A DNA stretch of 64,000 nt, from assembly GCF_001314995.1 (NCBI RefSeq), contig NZ_CP012938.1:1426001-1490000 (forward strand), given 5' to 3'. The notes under the pieces were generated by a model. The model did no database searches. It saw only the letters and a program-made list of their open reading frames with translations, and had not been told where the DNA came from. Position numbers and translations under genes: made by a program. This document shows positions 53,303 through 61,287 of the stretch, piece after piece (the stretch's first letter is position 1; each line of letters starts with the position of its first letter). This DNA is from Bacteroides ovatus (GTDB taxonomy: Bacteria > Bacteroidota > Bacteroidia > Bacteroidales > Bacteroidaceae).

Positions 53303-54457
53303 ATGAACAACAAAAAACAACAGAATATTCAGTCTGAAAAGACGCTAACAGAGATTTTTAAATATAATGCAGGAGGAGAAGCTTCAGAGTATCATATTAT
53401 CATTCATTCTACTAAACCGGAAGATACATACGAAGAACAGCTGAATGCAGTATTAAACACCTACGATTATTTACTTACCCAAGAATTGAAAGGAGCAGTT
53501 GCCATCCTCAAACGTTATTTCCTTAGTGACGCTGCCAATCAGGCAGATACACTACTGGCATTGACAACCGAAGGTTCGGACTGCGCACTTTCCATTGTGG
53601 AACAGCCCCCGCTGGACGGAACAAAAATAGCCTTATGGGTTTACCTGTTGACAGATGTACAGACACAAGTCTTACATAACGGGCTTTTTGAGGTGAAACA
53701 CAGTGCCTATCGCCACTTCTGGGGCGGTAGTGCATTCAATCGTGCCGCCAATTCGGAATACCAGACCCGTCTATTATTGAACGACTATGTGATGCAACTC
53801 ATGGAACAAGGTTGTAAACTGGCAGACAATTGTATCCGTACATGGTTTTTCGTGCAAAATGTAGATGTGAATTATGCCGGAGTAGTGAAAGCACGTAATG
53901 AAGTTTTCGTCACCCAAAACCTGACAGAAAAAACACATTATATTTCCAGCACAGGCATCGACGGCCGGCATGCCGACCCGAAAGTACTGGTACAAATGGA
54001 TACTTACGCCGTAGCAGGACTGCAACCGGAACAGATTCATTTCCTCTATGCTCCTACCCATCTGAACCCAACTTATGAATATGGAGTAAGCTTTGAACGT
54101 GGCACGTATGTAGATTATGGCGACCGCCGACAGGTATTTATTTCAGGAACGGCAAGTATCAACAACAAAGGCGAAGTGGTATATCCCGGCAACATCCGCA
54201 AACAGACAGAACGAATGTGGGAGAATGTGGAAACCCTGTTGAAAGAAGCGGACTGCACGTTTGAAGATTTGGGACAAATGATTGTATATCTGCGTGACAT
54301 AGCCGACTATGCAGTTGTTAAAGCAATGTATGACAAACGTTTCCCACATACTCCTAAAGTATTTGTTCATGCTCCGGTATGCCGTCCCGGATGGTTGATT
54401 GAGATGGAATGTATGGGAGTGAAAGAATGTAAGAATAAGGAATACGCTCCATTTTAA
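53303..54457 (+). CDS. Two-domain RidA/YjgF-superfamily protein, chorismatase-like
   Basis: 384 residues, no signal peptide, cytoplasmic. The C-terminal domain (about residues 255-375) has FISGTASINNKGEVVYPGNIRKQTERM and DLGQMIVYLRDIADY, which resemble the chorismatase (FkbO/XanB2) branch of the RidA superfamily. The N-terminal half is a second, divergent RidA-like domain. Chorismatases release pyruvate from chorismate to give hydroxybenzoates or related acids; a plain RidA-type deaminase-like protein is an alternative. Its place in a cytochrome operon is unusual. Confidence 0.7.
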   Translation: MNNKKQQNIQSEKTLTEIFKYNAGGEASEYHIIIHSTKPEDTYEEQLNAVLNTYDYLLTQELKGAVAILKRYFLSDAANQADTLLALTTEGSDCALSIVEQPPLDGTKIALWVYLLTDVQTQVLHNGLFEVKHSAYRHFWGGSAFNRAANSEYQTRLLLNDYVMQLMEQGCKLADNCIRTWFFVQNVDVNYAGVVKARNEVFVTQNLTEKTHYISSTGIDGRHADPKVLVQMDTYAVAGLQPEQIHFLYAPTHLNPTYEYGVSFERGTYVDYGDRRQVFISGTASINNKGEVVYPGNIRKQTERMWENVETLLKEADCTFEDLGQMIVYLRDIADYAVVKAMYDKRFPHTPKVFVHAPVCRPGWLIEMECMGVKECKNKEYAPF

Positions 54458-54477
54458 TATCATAAAAGATTATACAG

Positions 54478-56577
54478 TTGAAAAGGTTACTTATTATCTT
54501 ATATATCTGTCTGGTGGGACTACTCGCTGTGACTACTTTCGTAGAACAAGCGTATGGGACAGATTTTGTAGAAAGAAATATATATCATACATGCTGGTTT
54601 TGTTGTTTGTGGGGAACAATTGCCACCATTGCACTTGTTGCTCTCATCCGACGCGCTTTATGGCGACGGTTCCCCATATTGTTGTTTCATGGCTCCCTCC
54701 TCGTTATCTTGGTGGGGGCCATGATTACGTTTATCGGAAGCAAAAAAGGATACGTACACTTGCTTCCGGGGGCAACAATAGACAGTTTCCAGGAATCGGA
54801 AAGCGGCAGAAAAGCTGATCTGCCATTCACAATACAACTAGATAGTTTCCGTATAGCATACTATCCCGGAACAGAAGCACCGGCAGACTACATCAGCTAT
54901 ATCACCTACTCTCTTCCCGGACAGAAAAATGTTCTATTACACGAACAGATTTCAATGAATCGTATATTTACATCACAAGGTTTCCGTTTCTATCAGTCAT
55001 CTTTCGATGATGACGGAAAAGGGAGCTGGCTGACTGTCAATTATGATCCATGGGGAACAGGAGTGACTTATGCAGGATATATCCTGCTCGGTCTCTCCAT
55101 GATTTGGCTACTATTTTCCCGCAGTAGTGATTTCCGACGCCTGCTAAACCACCCGCTACTTAAAAAAGGAGGTGTATTTATACTGTTTATTTTCTGCCTT
55201 GCAGGTAACATGCAAGCACAAAAAAAACTCCTTCCTGCATTGAAACAAACACAAGCGGACAGTTTAGCACAGGAACAGGTTATTTATCACGACCGGGTAG
55301 TACCTTTCAACACATTAGCCCGTGATTTCATTCAGAAACTGACAGGAGAAGCTTCATATAAAGGATTGACACCTGAACAAGTGATAGGTGGCTGGTTACT
55401 TTATCCGGAAGTGTGGAGAAATGAGCCATTGATATACATCAAAAATACAGAATTACAGCATTTATTAAACTTACAAACACCTTATGCTCGATTAACTGAT
55501 TTATTTGACGGTTCTGTTTACCGTCTCCGTGAACATTGGCAACGTGAACAAGGACAACAAAACAAACTCGCCAAAGCAATCCAGGAAACAGATGAAAAAG
55601 TAGGCCTGATCCTGATGTTGGAAAAAGGAACATTCATCCATCCATTACCCACTGATGGCAGCGTGCAACCTCTCTCCGAACTGGAAGTGAAAGCAGAATT
55701 ACTCTACAACCGGATTCCGTTCAGCAAGATTCTTTTTATGATAAATCTGTCATTGGGAGTGTTGTCTTTCCTGCTTCTACTTCATAACAGCCTGCAAAGA
55801 AATATCCTCTCGCCCAAAGCCAAAACGATTTCCCGCACAGCAGGAACTTTCTTTTCTGTTGCACTCTATCTTGCTTTCATATTCCATTTAGCAGGATATT
55901 GCCTGCGCTGGTACATCGGCGGTCGTATTCCACTTAGCAACGGTTACGAAACCATGCAGTTTATGGCTCTTTGTATTCTTTTGATAGCCTGTCTGCTCCA
56001 TCGAAGATTTTCATTTATACTTCCATTCGGATTCCTCCTCTCCGGCTTTGCTTTGTTGGTTTCCTATCTGGGACAAATGAATCCCCAGATAACCCCATTA
56101 ATGCCGGTGCTCGTCTCTCCATGGCTAAGTATTCATGTTTCATTGATTATGATGTCTTATGCCCTATTGGCATTCATCATGCTAAACGGAATACTGGCAT
56201 TATGCCTCCGGAAAAAAGAATCGGAAAACAATGTCTCCGGAAACGACGCTATACAAGACAACCGGATAGAACAGTTGACGCTAGTCAGCCGCTTGCTGCT
56301 CTACCCTGCCACCTTCTTTTTAGGAGCAGGCATCTTTCTGGGAGCAGTTTGGGCAAACGTTTCCTGGGGACGATACTGGGCGTGGGACCCGAAAGAAGTA
56401 TGGGCACTGATTACTTTTCTGGTATATGGAGTAGCCTTCCATTCACAAAGTCTGCGCATTTTCCGCAAGCCTCTATTCTTCCATATCTATATGATTCTTG
56501 CTTTCCTGACCGTCTTAATGACCTATTTCGGGGTAAATTATGTTCTTGGAGGGATGCATAGTTATGCAAACGCCTGA
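54478..56577 (+). CDS. ccsBA: Fused ResB-CcsA cytochrome c biogenesis protein
   Basis: Inner-membrane heme delivery and ligation protein of System II, about 699 residues, single chain. It starts at TTG (54478); no in-frame ATG is close enough to keep the first transmembrane helix. An N-terminal ResB/CcsB-like part (first ~220 residues) carries several helices. From about residue 430 the CcsA part follows with the WWD-type WGRYWAWDPKEVWALITFL (periplasmic heme motif) near residue 630 and histidine-bearing helices before and after. Needed to attach heme to the CxxCH proteins encoded upstream in the same operon. Confidence 0.92.
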   Translation: MKRLLIILYICLVGLLAVTTFVEQAYGTDFVERNIYHTCWFCCLWGTIATIALVALIRRALWRRFPILLFHGSLLVILVGAMITFIGSKKGYVHLLPGATIDSFQESESGRKADLPFTIQLDSFRIAYYPGTEAPADYISYITYSLPGQKNVLLHEQISMNRIFTSQGFRFYQSSFDDDGKGSWLTVNYDPWGTGVTYAGYILLGLSMIWLLFSRSSDFRRLLNHPLLKKGGVFILFIFCLAGNMQAQKKLLPALKQTQADSLAQEQVIYHDRVVPFNTLARDFIQKLTGEASYKGLTPEQVIGGWLLYPEVWRNEPLIYIKNTELQHLLNLQTPYARLTDLFDGSVYRLREHWQREQGQQNKLAKAIQETDEKVGLILMLEKGTFIHPLPTDGSVQPLSELEVKAELLYNRIPFSKILFMINLSLGVLSFLLLLHNSLQRNILSPKAKTISRTAGTFFSVALYLAFIFHLAGYCLRWYIGGRIPLSNGYETMQFMALCILLIACLLHRRFSFILPFGFLLSGFALLVSYLGQMNPQITPLMPVLVSPWLSIHVSLIMMSYALLAFIMLNGILALCLRKKESENNVSGNDAIQDNRIEQLTLVSRLLLYPATFFLGAGIFLGAVWANVSWGRYWAWDPKEVWALITFLVYGVAFHSQSLRIFRKPLFFHIYMILAFLTVLMTYFGVNYVLGGMHSYANA

Positions 56578-56626
56578 ACCACCATATATAGCTAGTAATT
56601 GATAGAAGAATACCCATTTTAAGGGA

Positions 56627-56657
56627 TTGCGGGAAAAGCGGAAAGCCCCTATCTTTG
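56627..56657 (+). promoter_or_regulatory. sRNA copy 2 promoter
   Basis: TTG at 56627-56629, 20 nt, TATCTTTG at 56650-56657. The same spacing as the copy at 42614-42644. Confidence 0.65.
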
Positions 56658-56663
56658 CAGTAT

Positions 56664-56865
56664 CAGAATTAAATTAATTAGTCATAATTATATTACGTAG
56701 CCACATTAAAAATACATAGAAATCGGCCGAAGTGATTCACCCGCATTTCTTTTATTTGGTTGTTAAGTTGAAAAACCATATAATGTATTCATTTTGGAAT
56801 ATGAATAGATGACATATTCTAAAAGAGGCAAGGACGTCCGGCTTGTGAAAGCCGGACGTTTTTTT
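56664..56865 (+). ncRNA. Probable small RNA, copy 2
   Basis: The 58-bp block 56650-56707 matches 42637-42694 with two substitutions, covering the -7 box and the first ~44 nt of RNA. After it the sequence diverges. An imperfect hairpin (56719-56750, AGAAAT with ATTTCT) with a weak T tail could end it near 56760; otherwise it would run to the terminator at 56834-56865. No ORF. The 5'-conserved, 3'-variable pattern suggests shared 5' function. Confidence 0.65.
56834..56865 (+). terminator. Strong terminator after sRNA copy 2
   Basis: Perfect 11-bp stem ACGTCCGGCTT (56834-56844) with AAGCCGGACGT (56849-56859), loop GTGA, then TTTTTTT. Confidence 0.85.
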
Positions 56866-56894
56866 ATATCAGTAAGAGAATAAAGTGAGAGAGC

Positions 56895-57524
56895 TCATGC
56901 ATTCATGAGCTCTTTCCAACCAGCCGTTTCAAAAGCGATATACTCCGCTATAAACTTCTCCATCTCTTCTTTCTTCACAGGATGCAACACCAGCTCTTCG
57001 AGTAGGGCAAACAACCATACCGTATTCAGGTGAATAAAGAAGTTAGTTATTGCTATATTGATATGCGGATATTTCTGCTTCATTCCTTGAAAAAAAACAG
57101 AAATCGTACGCGTCATCAAATCTGTATATTCAGAACGGAAGTTCTCCAAAACAGAACCTTGTGCCTGAAAAAGCAGCAACCGCAAACGGTCACGATGTTC
57201 AGAGACCAATCTGATATATTCCCGTACAGACATTTTCTGATAATCCGAATCCATAAAGACGTCTATCGTCATCTGATCTGCATCGTGATTATAAATCATA
57301 GCATACAGATCATTCAATACCGGTTTCAGAATCGTACGGAATATCTCATCCTTATTGGTGAAATAATGATAGATATTACTCACCGTCACCCCTGCCCTCG
57401 AAGCTATTTCACGCATAGAGGCATCCTTGTATCCCTTTTCCAGAAACACTTCTTCGGCTGCCTTCAAGATTCCCTCTTGTATATCTCCTTTCAAAAATTG
57501 CATAGTATCGTTGCTATTTATCAA
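56895..57524 (-). CDS. TetR/AcrR-family repressor
   Basis: 209 residues. N-terminal HTH (residues about 12-60) with ILKAAEEVFLEKGYKDASMREIASRAGVTVSNIYHYFTNKDEIF, the TetR signature. The C-terminal half is helical ligand-binding. Its start overlaps the ABC transporter stop region by 4 nt (57521-57524), so it is the last gene of the ABC operon. It most likely controls that operon; a candidate operator lies at 61085-61105. The inducer is unknown. Confidence 0.92.
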   Translation of the reverse strand: MINSNDTMQFLKGDIQEGILKAAEEVFLEKGYKDASMREIASRAGVTVSNIYHYFTNKDEIFRTILKPVLNDLYAMIYNHDADQMTIDVFMDSDYQKMSVREYIRLVSEHRDRLRLLLFQAQGSVLENFRSEYTDLMTRTISVFFQGMKQKYPHINIAITNFFIHLNTVWLFALLEELVLHPVKKEEMEKFIAEYIAFETAGWKELMNA

Positions 57525-59257
57525 TTCATATTTGTAACCTGTCTGTTCACCATCCGGGCAAATATACCATTTTTCTTTTTCAATTCCTCCGGTGTTCCCA
57601 TTTCAGCAACACTTCCATTCTCCAATACTACAATTTTGTCGGCATTGGCAACGGTTCGCATACGGTGCGCAATAATCAGCACCGTTTTGTTACGTACCAA
57701 TTCAGATATACCTGCCTGTATCTTGGTTTCATTCTCAACATCAAGCGAAGCCGTAGCCTCATCCAACAGAACAATCGGAGCATCCTTCAACAAAGCGCGG
57801 GCAATGGAAATACGCTGACGCTCACCGCCGGATAATGTTTCTCCATTCTCACCGATAATCGTCTGGTATCCCTGCGGCATTTTAGTGACAAACTCATCAC
57901 ATTGTGCCAAGCGGGCAACTCTCCGGACTTCCTCATCCGTAGCATCCCGTTTGCCAATACGGATATTATCCATAATGGAAGCATTGAAAAGAACTACATC
58001 CTGAAAGACAACGGAATAGTTTTTCAACAAAGTTTCAGGATCAATCCGACTGATATCCTGCCCGCCGAGGGTAATCTTTCCCGACTGGATATCCCAGAAA
58101 CGTGCCGCCAACCTGGCCGCCGTACTCTTGCCACTACCTGAAGGACCAACCAAAGCCGTTTTTTCACCTTGCCGGGCAATAAAAGACAAGTTATTCAGAA
58201 TTTGTTTTCCCTGCTCATAAGCAAAGTCTACCTGTCTGAATTCGATATCATAACCTTGAGGAGTGAATTCGGTAGTCCCGTTTTGTACCGGCAATGCTTC
58301 CATCTCATTCATTCTATTGATACGCACATCCAAATAGAACAAAGCGGCAATATTATTCATCACCTCACTGACCGGAGCATACACACGCGACCCGATAACC
58401 ATAAATATAAGATAGGTAAACAAATCAACCGTACCCGAAGCCAAGAGATTGGCACCAACGATAATAACGCTTGCCAGTCCGAGTTTCAATACACTCTGGG
58501 AACCGTTTACCAACATGCCGAGCACCAGTTCATTACGAGTCAATACCTTTTCATAGGTATCAATGCTCGCATCCAGTTTTTCCAGATAGTCTCTCTCCTG
58601 ATTGTAGGATTTTATCTCCTGAATGGTATCGAGTCCTTCCTGGATATGCTCGGTCACCATCCGCTTGTTCAGATAATTACTTTCATTGCTTTTCTGTATT
58701 TCCTTCTTCGAGAAAAGAAGGATTGCGGCAGCAAGCGGCACTACCCAGAACAAAGCAATCGTCAACTGCCAGTTATAAAATGCCATGCCGACGGTAATAA
58801 GCAGAATACTGATAATGGAAGCAAACAACTGGGGAACCGCATGCGAGAAAGTATGCTCGAGATCAGTGCAGTCATCCATAATCGTGGCGGTGAGGTCGGA
58901 AAGATTCTTTTCGCCAAAGAAAGCCAGAGGCAACTTGCGAAGTTTTTCCGCCAATGAGATACGCCGGTTTGCACTCTCATCATAAACGGTGGTATAGGTA
59001 CTACGATATTGCAATACCGCAAATATATACATGACTATCATAAAGACAATACCGAGTATGCTATAATAGAGAATACCATGCGTCACCGAAGCCGAAGGCT
59101 GAAACACAGGACGAAGATATTCCTCAAGAAAAAGAAAAACAAATACCGCCGGCAACATCAATACAATATCGAGCAGTGTAGTGAAAAACACACCTTTACA
59201 GAAATCTTTCGCTCCTTTAGTTGAAAGGGCAAAACGTCTTTTTATTACTTCAATCAT
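57521..59257 (-). CDS. ABC exporter half-transporter, second subunit
   Basis: 578 residues. N-terminal six-helix transmembrane domain (about 1-320), C-terminal ATPase with Walker A GPSGSGKST near residue 372, Q-loop VVFQDVVLF, signature LSGGERQRISIARAL near residue 478, Walker B IVLLDEATASLD, and H-loop IAHRMRTV. All motifs are intact, so a functional ATPase site. It overlaps the preceding subunit by 8 nt (59250-59257), implying a heterodimer. Substrate unknown; the TetR link suggests inducible efflux or export of a small molecule. Confidence 0.93.
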   Translation of the reverse strand: MIEVIKRRFALSTKGAKDFCKGVFFTTLLDIVLMLPAVFVFLFLEEYLRPVFQPSASVTHGILYYSILGIVFMIVMYIFAVLQYRSTYTTVYDESANRRISLAEKLRKLPLAFFGEKNLSDLTATIMDDCTDLEHTFSHAVPQLFASIISILLITVGMAFYNWQLTIALFWVVPLAAAILLFSKKEIQKSNESNYLNKRMVTEHIQEGLDTIQEIKSYNQERDYLEKLDASIDTYEKVLTRNELVLGMLVNGSQSVLKLGLASVIIVGANLLASGTVDLFTYLIFMVIGSRVYAPVSEVMNNIAALFYLDVRINRMNEMEALPVQNGTTEFTPQGYDIEFRQVDFAYEQGKQILNNLSFIARQGEKTALVGPSGSGKSTAARLAARFWDIQSGKITLGGQDISRIDPETLLKNYSVVFQDVVLFNASIMDNIRIGKRDATDEEVRRVARLAQCDEFVTKMPQGYQTIIGENGETLSGGERQRISIARALLKDAPIVLLDEATASLDVENETKIQAGISELVRNKTVLIIAHRMRTVANADKIVVLENGSVAEMGTPEELKKKNGIFARMVNRQVTNMN

Positions 59258-61022
59258 TAGAAACCTCCTTTCCTATTGTCCAGCGAACAGATTGCTGGTA
59301 TTCATTCCACATATGATAATAGATGCCTTGTTTTCCAAGCAGGTTGGCATGTGTACCTTGTTCCGCAATCTTCCCCTTGTCAATGACGAGGATATTGTCG
59401 GCATCAGTGATGCTTGAAAGACGATGAGCAATCATCAATACGGTTTTTCCTTTTGTCAGTTCTTTCAAGGCTTGCTGGATGAGATGCTCATTTTCGGGGT
59501 CGGCAAAAGCAGTCGCCTCATCCAGTACAATGATGGGAGCATTTTTCAGGATTGCACGTGCCAGTACGATCCGTTGCTGTTCCCCGCCGGAGAGATATGT
59601 TCCCTCCGTACCAATCTTCGTATTCAGTCCGAGCGGAAGTTTATTGATAATTTCCCGGCATTGTGCCATATCTACTGCCCGTTCCACTTCCTCCATTGTC
59701 GCGTCGGGATTACCATATTTGATATTTTCGAGCAGAGAAGTCTTGAACAGCTTTGTATTCTGGAACACGAAAGAAATATATTTCATCAGTTCTTCGGGAG
59801 CGATTTCTCTTACATTGATGCCACCTATTAAAACTTTCCCTTCCGTTGCCTCCCAGAAACGGGGAACTAGACGGGCAATCGTTGTTTTCCCTCCGCCCGA
59901 AGCTCCGACAAGAGCTACTGTGTTTCCTTGCGGAATAGTGAAACTAACATCATCCACCGCCTTTTGATTAGCTCCCGGATAGCTGAAGGAAACTTTTTCG
60001 AACTGAATACTGAATTCCTTTACCGGTTGTGGATGCTCTACAACAGTCAGGTGCTCATAAGCAACCAGATTCTCAAGACGTCCGATAGCTTCACTCGCCT
60101 GCCCCAAAGCCTGATTGAGATACATACTCTTCATGATACTTTGGGAGAATACAGGAGTAATGAGAACAAACAGGAAGAAATTAAGTAATACCGATGCATA
60201 ATTACCTGAATAACCAATCAGCAAAATAGCCAACGGAGCAAGGAAAAACACAAAACCATTGATTATTACGGTATAGAGCGACATCGGCTTCTCCCACATT
60301 CGTGTATAGCCGAATACCATTTTATTATAATTCATGATACAGCGGTGAAAGTTTTTGAAAGAGTAAATAGTCTGCTGGAAAACCTTCACTACGGGAATTC
60401 CTCTCACATACTCTACAGCTTCGGTATTCATTTCCTCCAGAGAGGTCATGTAGCTTTTCATAAACTGCCGTCCCTCCGCATTCATCATAAAACCCATAAC
60501 CAGCATGGCAATAATTACAGGGACGATACATGCCAGACCGAGTATCCAATCGAACACAAAAATCAGTATGGCAGCTACCAACGGCACTAGAAAAGTAGCC
60601 GCAAGGTCGGGCAACTGATGTGCCAGAAAACTATGGGTAACCCCTGCATTGTCATCTATAATCTTGCGAATACGTCCGCTCGTATTAATGTCAAAGAAGC
60701 CGAGAGGCATACGCACTATCTGGCGCATGGCTTCTTTACGCAAATTCGATTCAACCCGAAAAGCTGCAAGATGCGAAGACATCAATGCGGCAAAATAAAG
60801 GACGATGCTCGCCACGGCCATGCCTGCCGCCCACCAGGCATACGTCACCACATTACCGGAAGAGGTTATCTCTCCGTGTTCAAGCAGTTCTCTCACAATC
60901 AGCCAAATAAGGATATAAGGCAACATGCCCGCCAGGGCACTTAGGGCAGACAGCAGCATTGCCGCAGGCAAAAGCACTTTCCGTTTACCCATGTAGTTCT
61001 GAAGTTTTTTCAATGTACTCAT
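59250..61022 (-). CDS. ABC exporter half-transporter, first subunit
   Basis: 590 residues. Transmembrane domain (about 1-320) then ATPase with Walker A GASGGGKTT near residue 376, Q-loop FVFQNTKLF, signature LSGGEQQRIVLARAI, Walker B IIVLDEATAFADPE and H-loop IAHRLSSI. First gene of the operon ABC1-ABC2-TetR. The neighbouring leader region (61023-61287) holds a promoter, a short ORF, a terminator and a palindrome, suggesting control before translation of this gene. Confidence 0.93.
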   Translation of the reverse strand: MSTLKKLQNYMGKRKVLLPAAMLLSALSALAGMLPYILIWLIVRELLEHGEITSSGNVVTYAWWAAGMAVASIVLYFAALMSSHLAAFRVESNLRKEAMRQIVRMPLGFFDINTSGRIRKIIDDNAGVTHSFLAHQLPDLAATFLVPLVAAILIFVFDWILGLACIVPVIIAMLVMGFMMNAEGRQFMKSYMTSLEEMNTEAVEYVRGIPVVKVFQQTIYSFKNFHRCIMNYNKMVFGYTRMWEKPMSLYTVIINGFVFFLAPLAILLIGYSGNYASVLLNFFLFVLITPVFSQSIMKSMYLNQALGQASEAIGRLENLVAYEHLTVVEHPQPVKEFSIQFEKVSFSYPGANQKAVDDVSFTIPQGNTVALVGASGGGKTTIARLVPRFWEATEGKVLIGGINVREIAPEELMKYISFVFQNTKLFKTSLLENIKYGNPDATMEEVERAVDMAQCREIINKLPLGLNTKIGTEGTYLSGGEQQRIVLARAILKNAPIIVLDEATAFADPENEHLIQQALKELTKGKTVLMIAHRLSSITDADNILVIDKGKIAEQGTHANLLGKQGIYYHMWNEYQQSVRWTIGKEVSND

Positions 61023-61084
61023 AACGTACGTTCAATCTATATTAAGTTCGACAATCATTTAACTTATCGCTTGTTTTCAAAAAA

Positions 61085-61105
61085 GAACAATATTCGAAAT
61101 CGTTC
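61085..61105. promoter_or_regulatory. Candidate TetR operator
   Basis: Imperfect 21-bp dyad GAAC-AATATTCGAAATC-GTTC centred on TTCGAA, 63 nt before the ABC start. Its location between terminator and gene fits a TetR-type binding site, but there is no experimental support here. Confidence 0.45.
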
Positions 61106-61141
61106 AAAAAAAAGAGAGCTTATATTTCTATAAGCTCTCTT
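61105..61141 (-). terminator. Terminator in the ABC leader / hexosaminidase 3' region
   Basis: On the minus strand a 13-bp stem (61129-61141 with 61112-61124), loop of 4, then TTTTTTTT. It can end the hexosaminidase transcript, and it also lies downstream of the minus-strand promoter at 61235-61265, so it may act as an attenuator for the ABC operon. Confidence 0.75.
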
Positions 61142-61214
61142 CATCCCATTCAATCCGGTGCATGTGCACCTTTGATATATGATTAATCTCGACTCGTCTC
61201 TCACTGATTCGCAT
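61128..61214 (-). CDS. Possible 28-residue leader peptide of the ABC operon
   Basis: ATG at 61212-61214, TAG at 61128-61130. It includes a His-Met-His segment and one Trp. Its stop codon falls at the end of the 5' arm of the terminator hairpin, so a ribosome finishing it would cover that arm. No Shine-Dalgarno is obvious. It may be fortuitous. Confidence 0.35.
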   Translation of the reverse strand: MRISERRVEINHISKVHMHRIEWDEESL

Positions 61215-61234
61215 AAGTTTTCAAATATTTTCTG

Positions 61235-61265
61235 CAAAGGTACAGCTCGCCGGCAAGACGGACAA
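61235..61265 (-). promoter_or_regulatory. Promoter of the ABC exporter operon
   Basis: Minus strand: TTG (61263-61265), 20-nt spacer, TACCTTTG (61235-61242). Near ideal. It starts about 200 nt before the ABC gene and 23 nt after the hexosaminidase stop codon. Confidence 0.65.
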
Positions 61266-61287
61266 TACCTAAAAATAATGAAATTTG

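Larger units (their letters stand above)
56578..56894. other. 317-nt region with sRNA copy 2 and terminator
   Basis: No ORF. Contains the second copy of the 58-bp promoter/sRNA block, a GAATATG/CATATTC hairpin (about 56801-56816) and a strong terminator. Confidence 0.55.

Noticed and set aside
55971..56561. 196-codon plus-strand ORF in another frame of ccsBA
   Set aside because: Overlaps the hydrophobic CcsA frame that carries the WWD motif; no independent features.
58169..58957. 262-codon plus-strand ORF inside the second ABC subunit
   Set aside because: Complementary-strand shadow; the ABC frame has all motifs intact.
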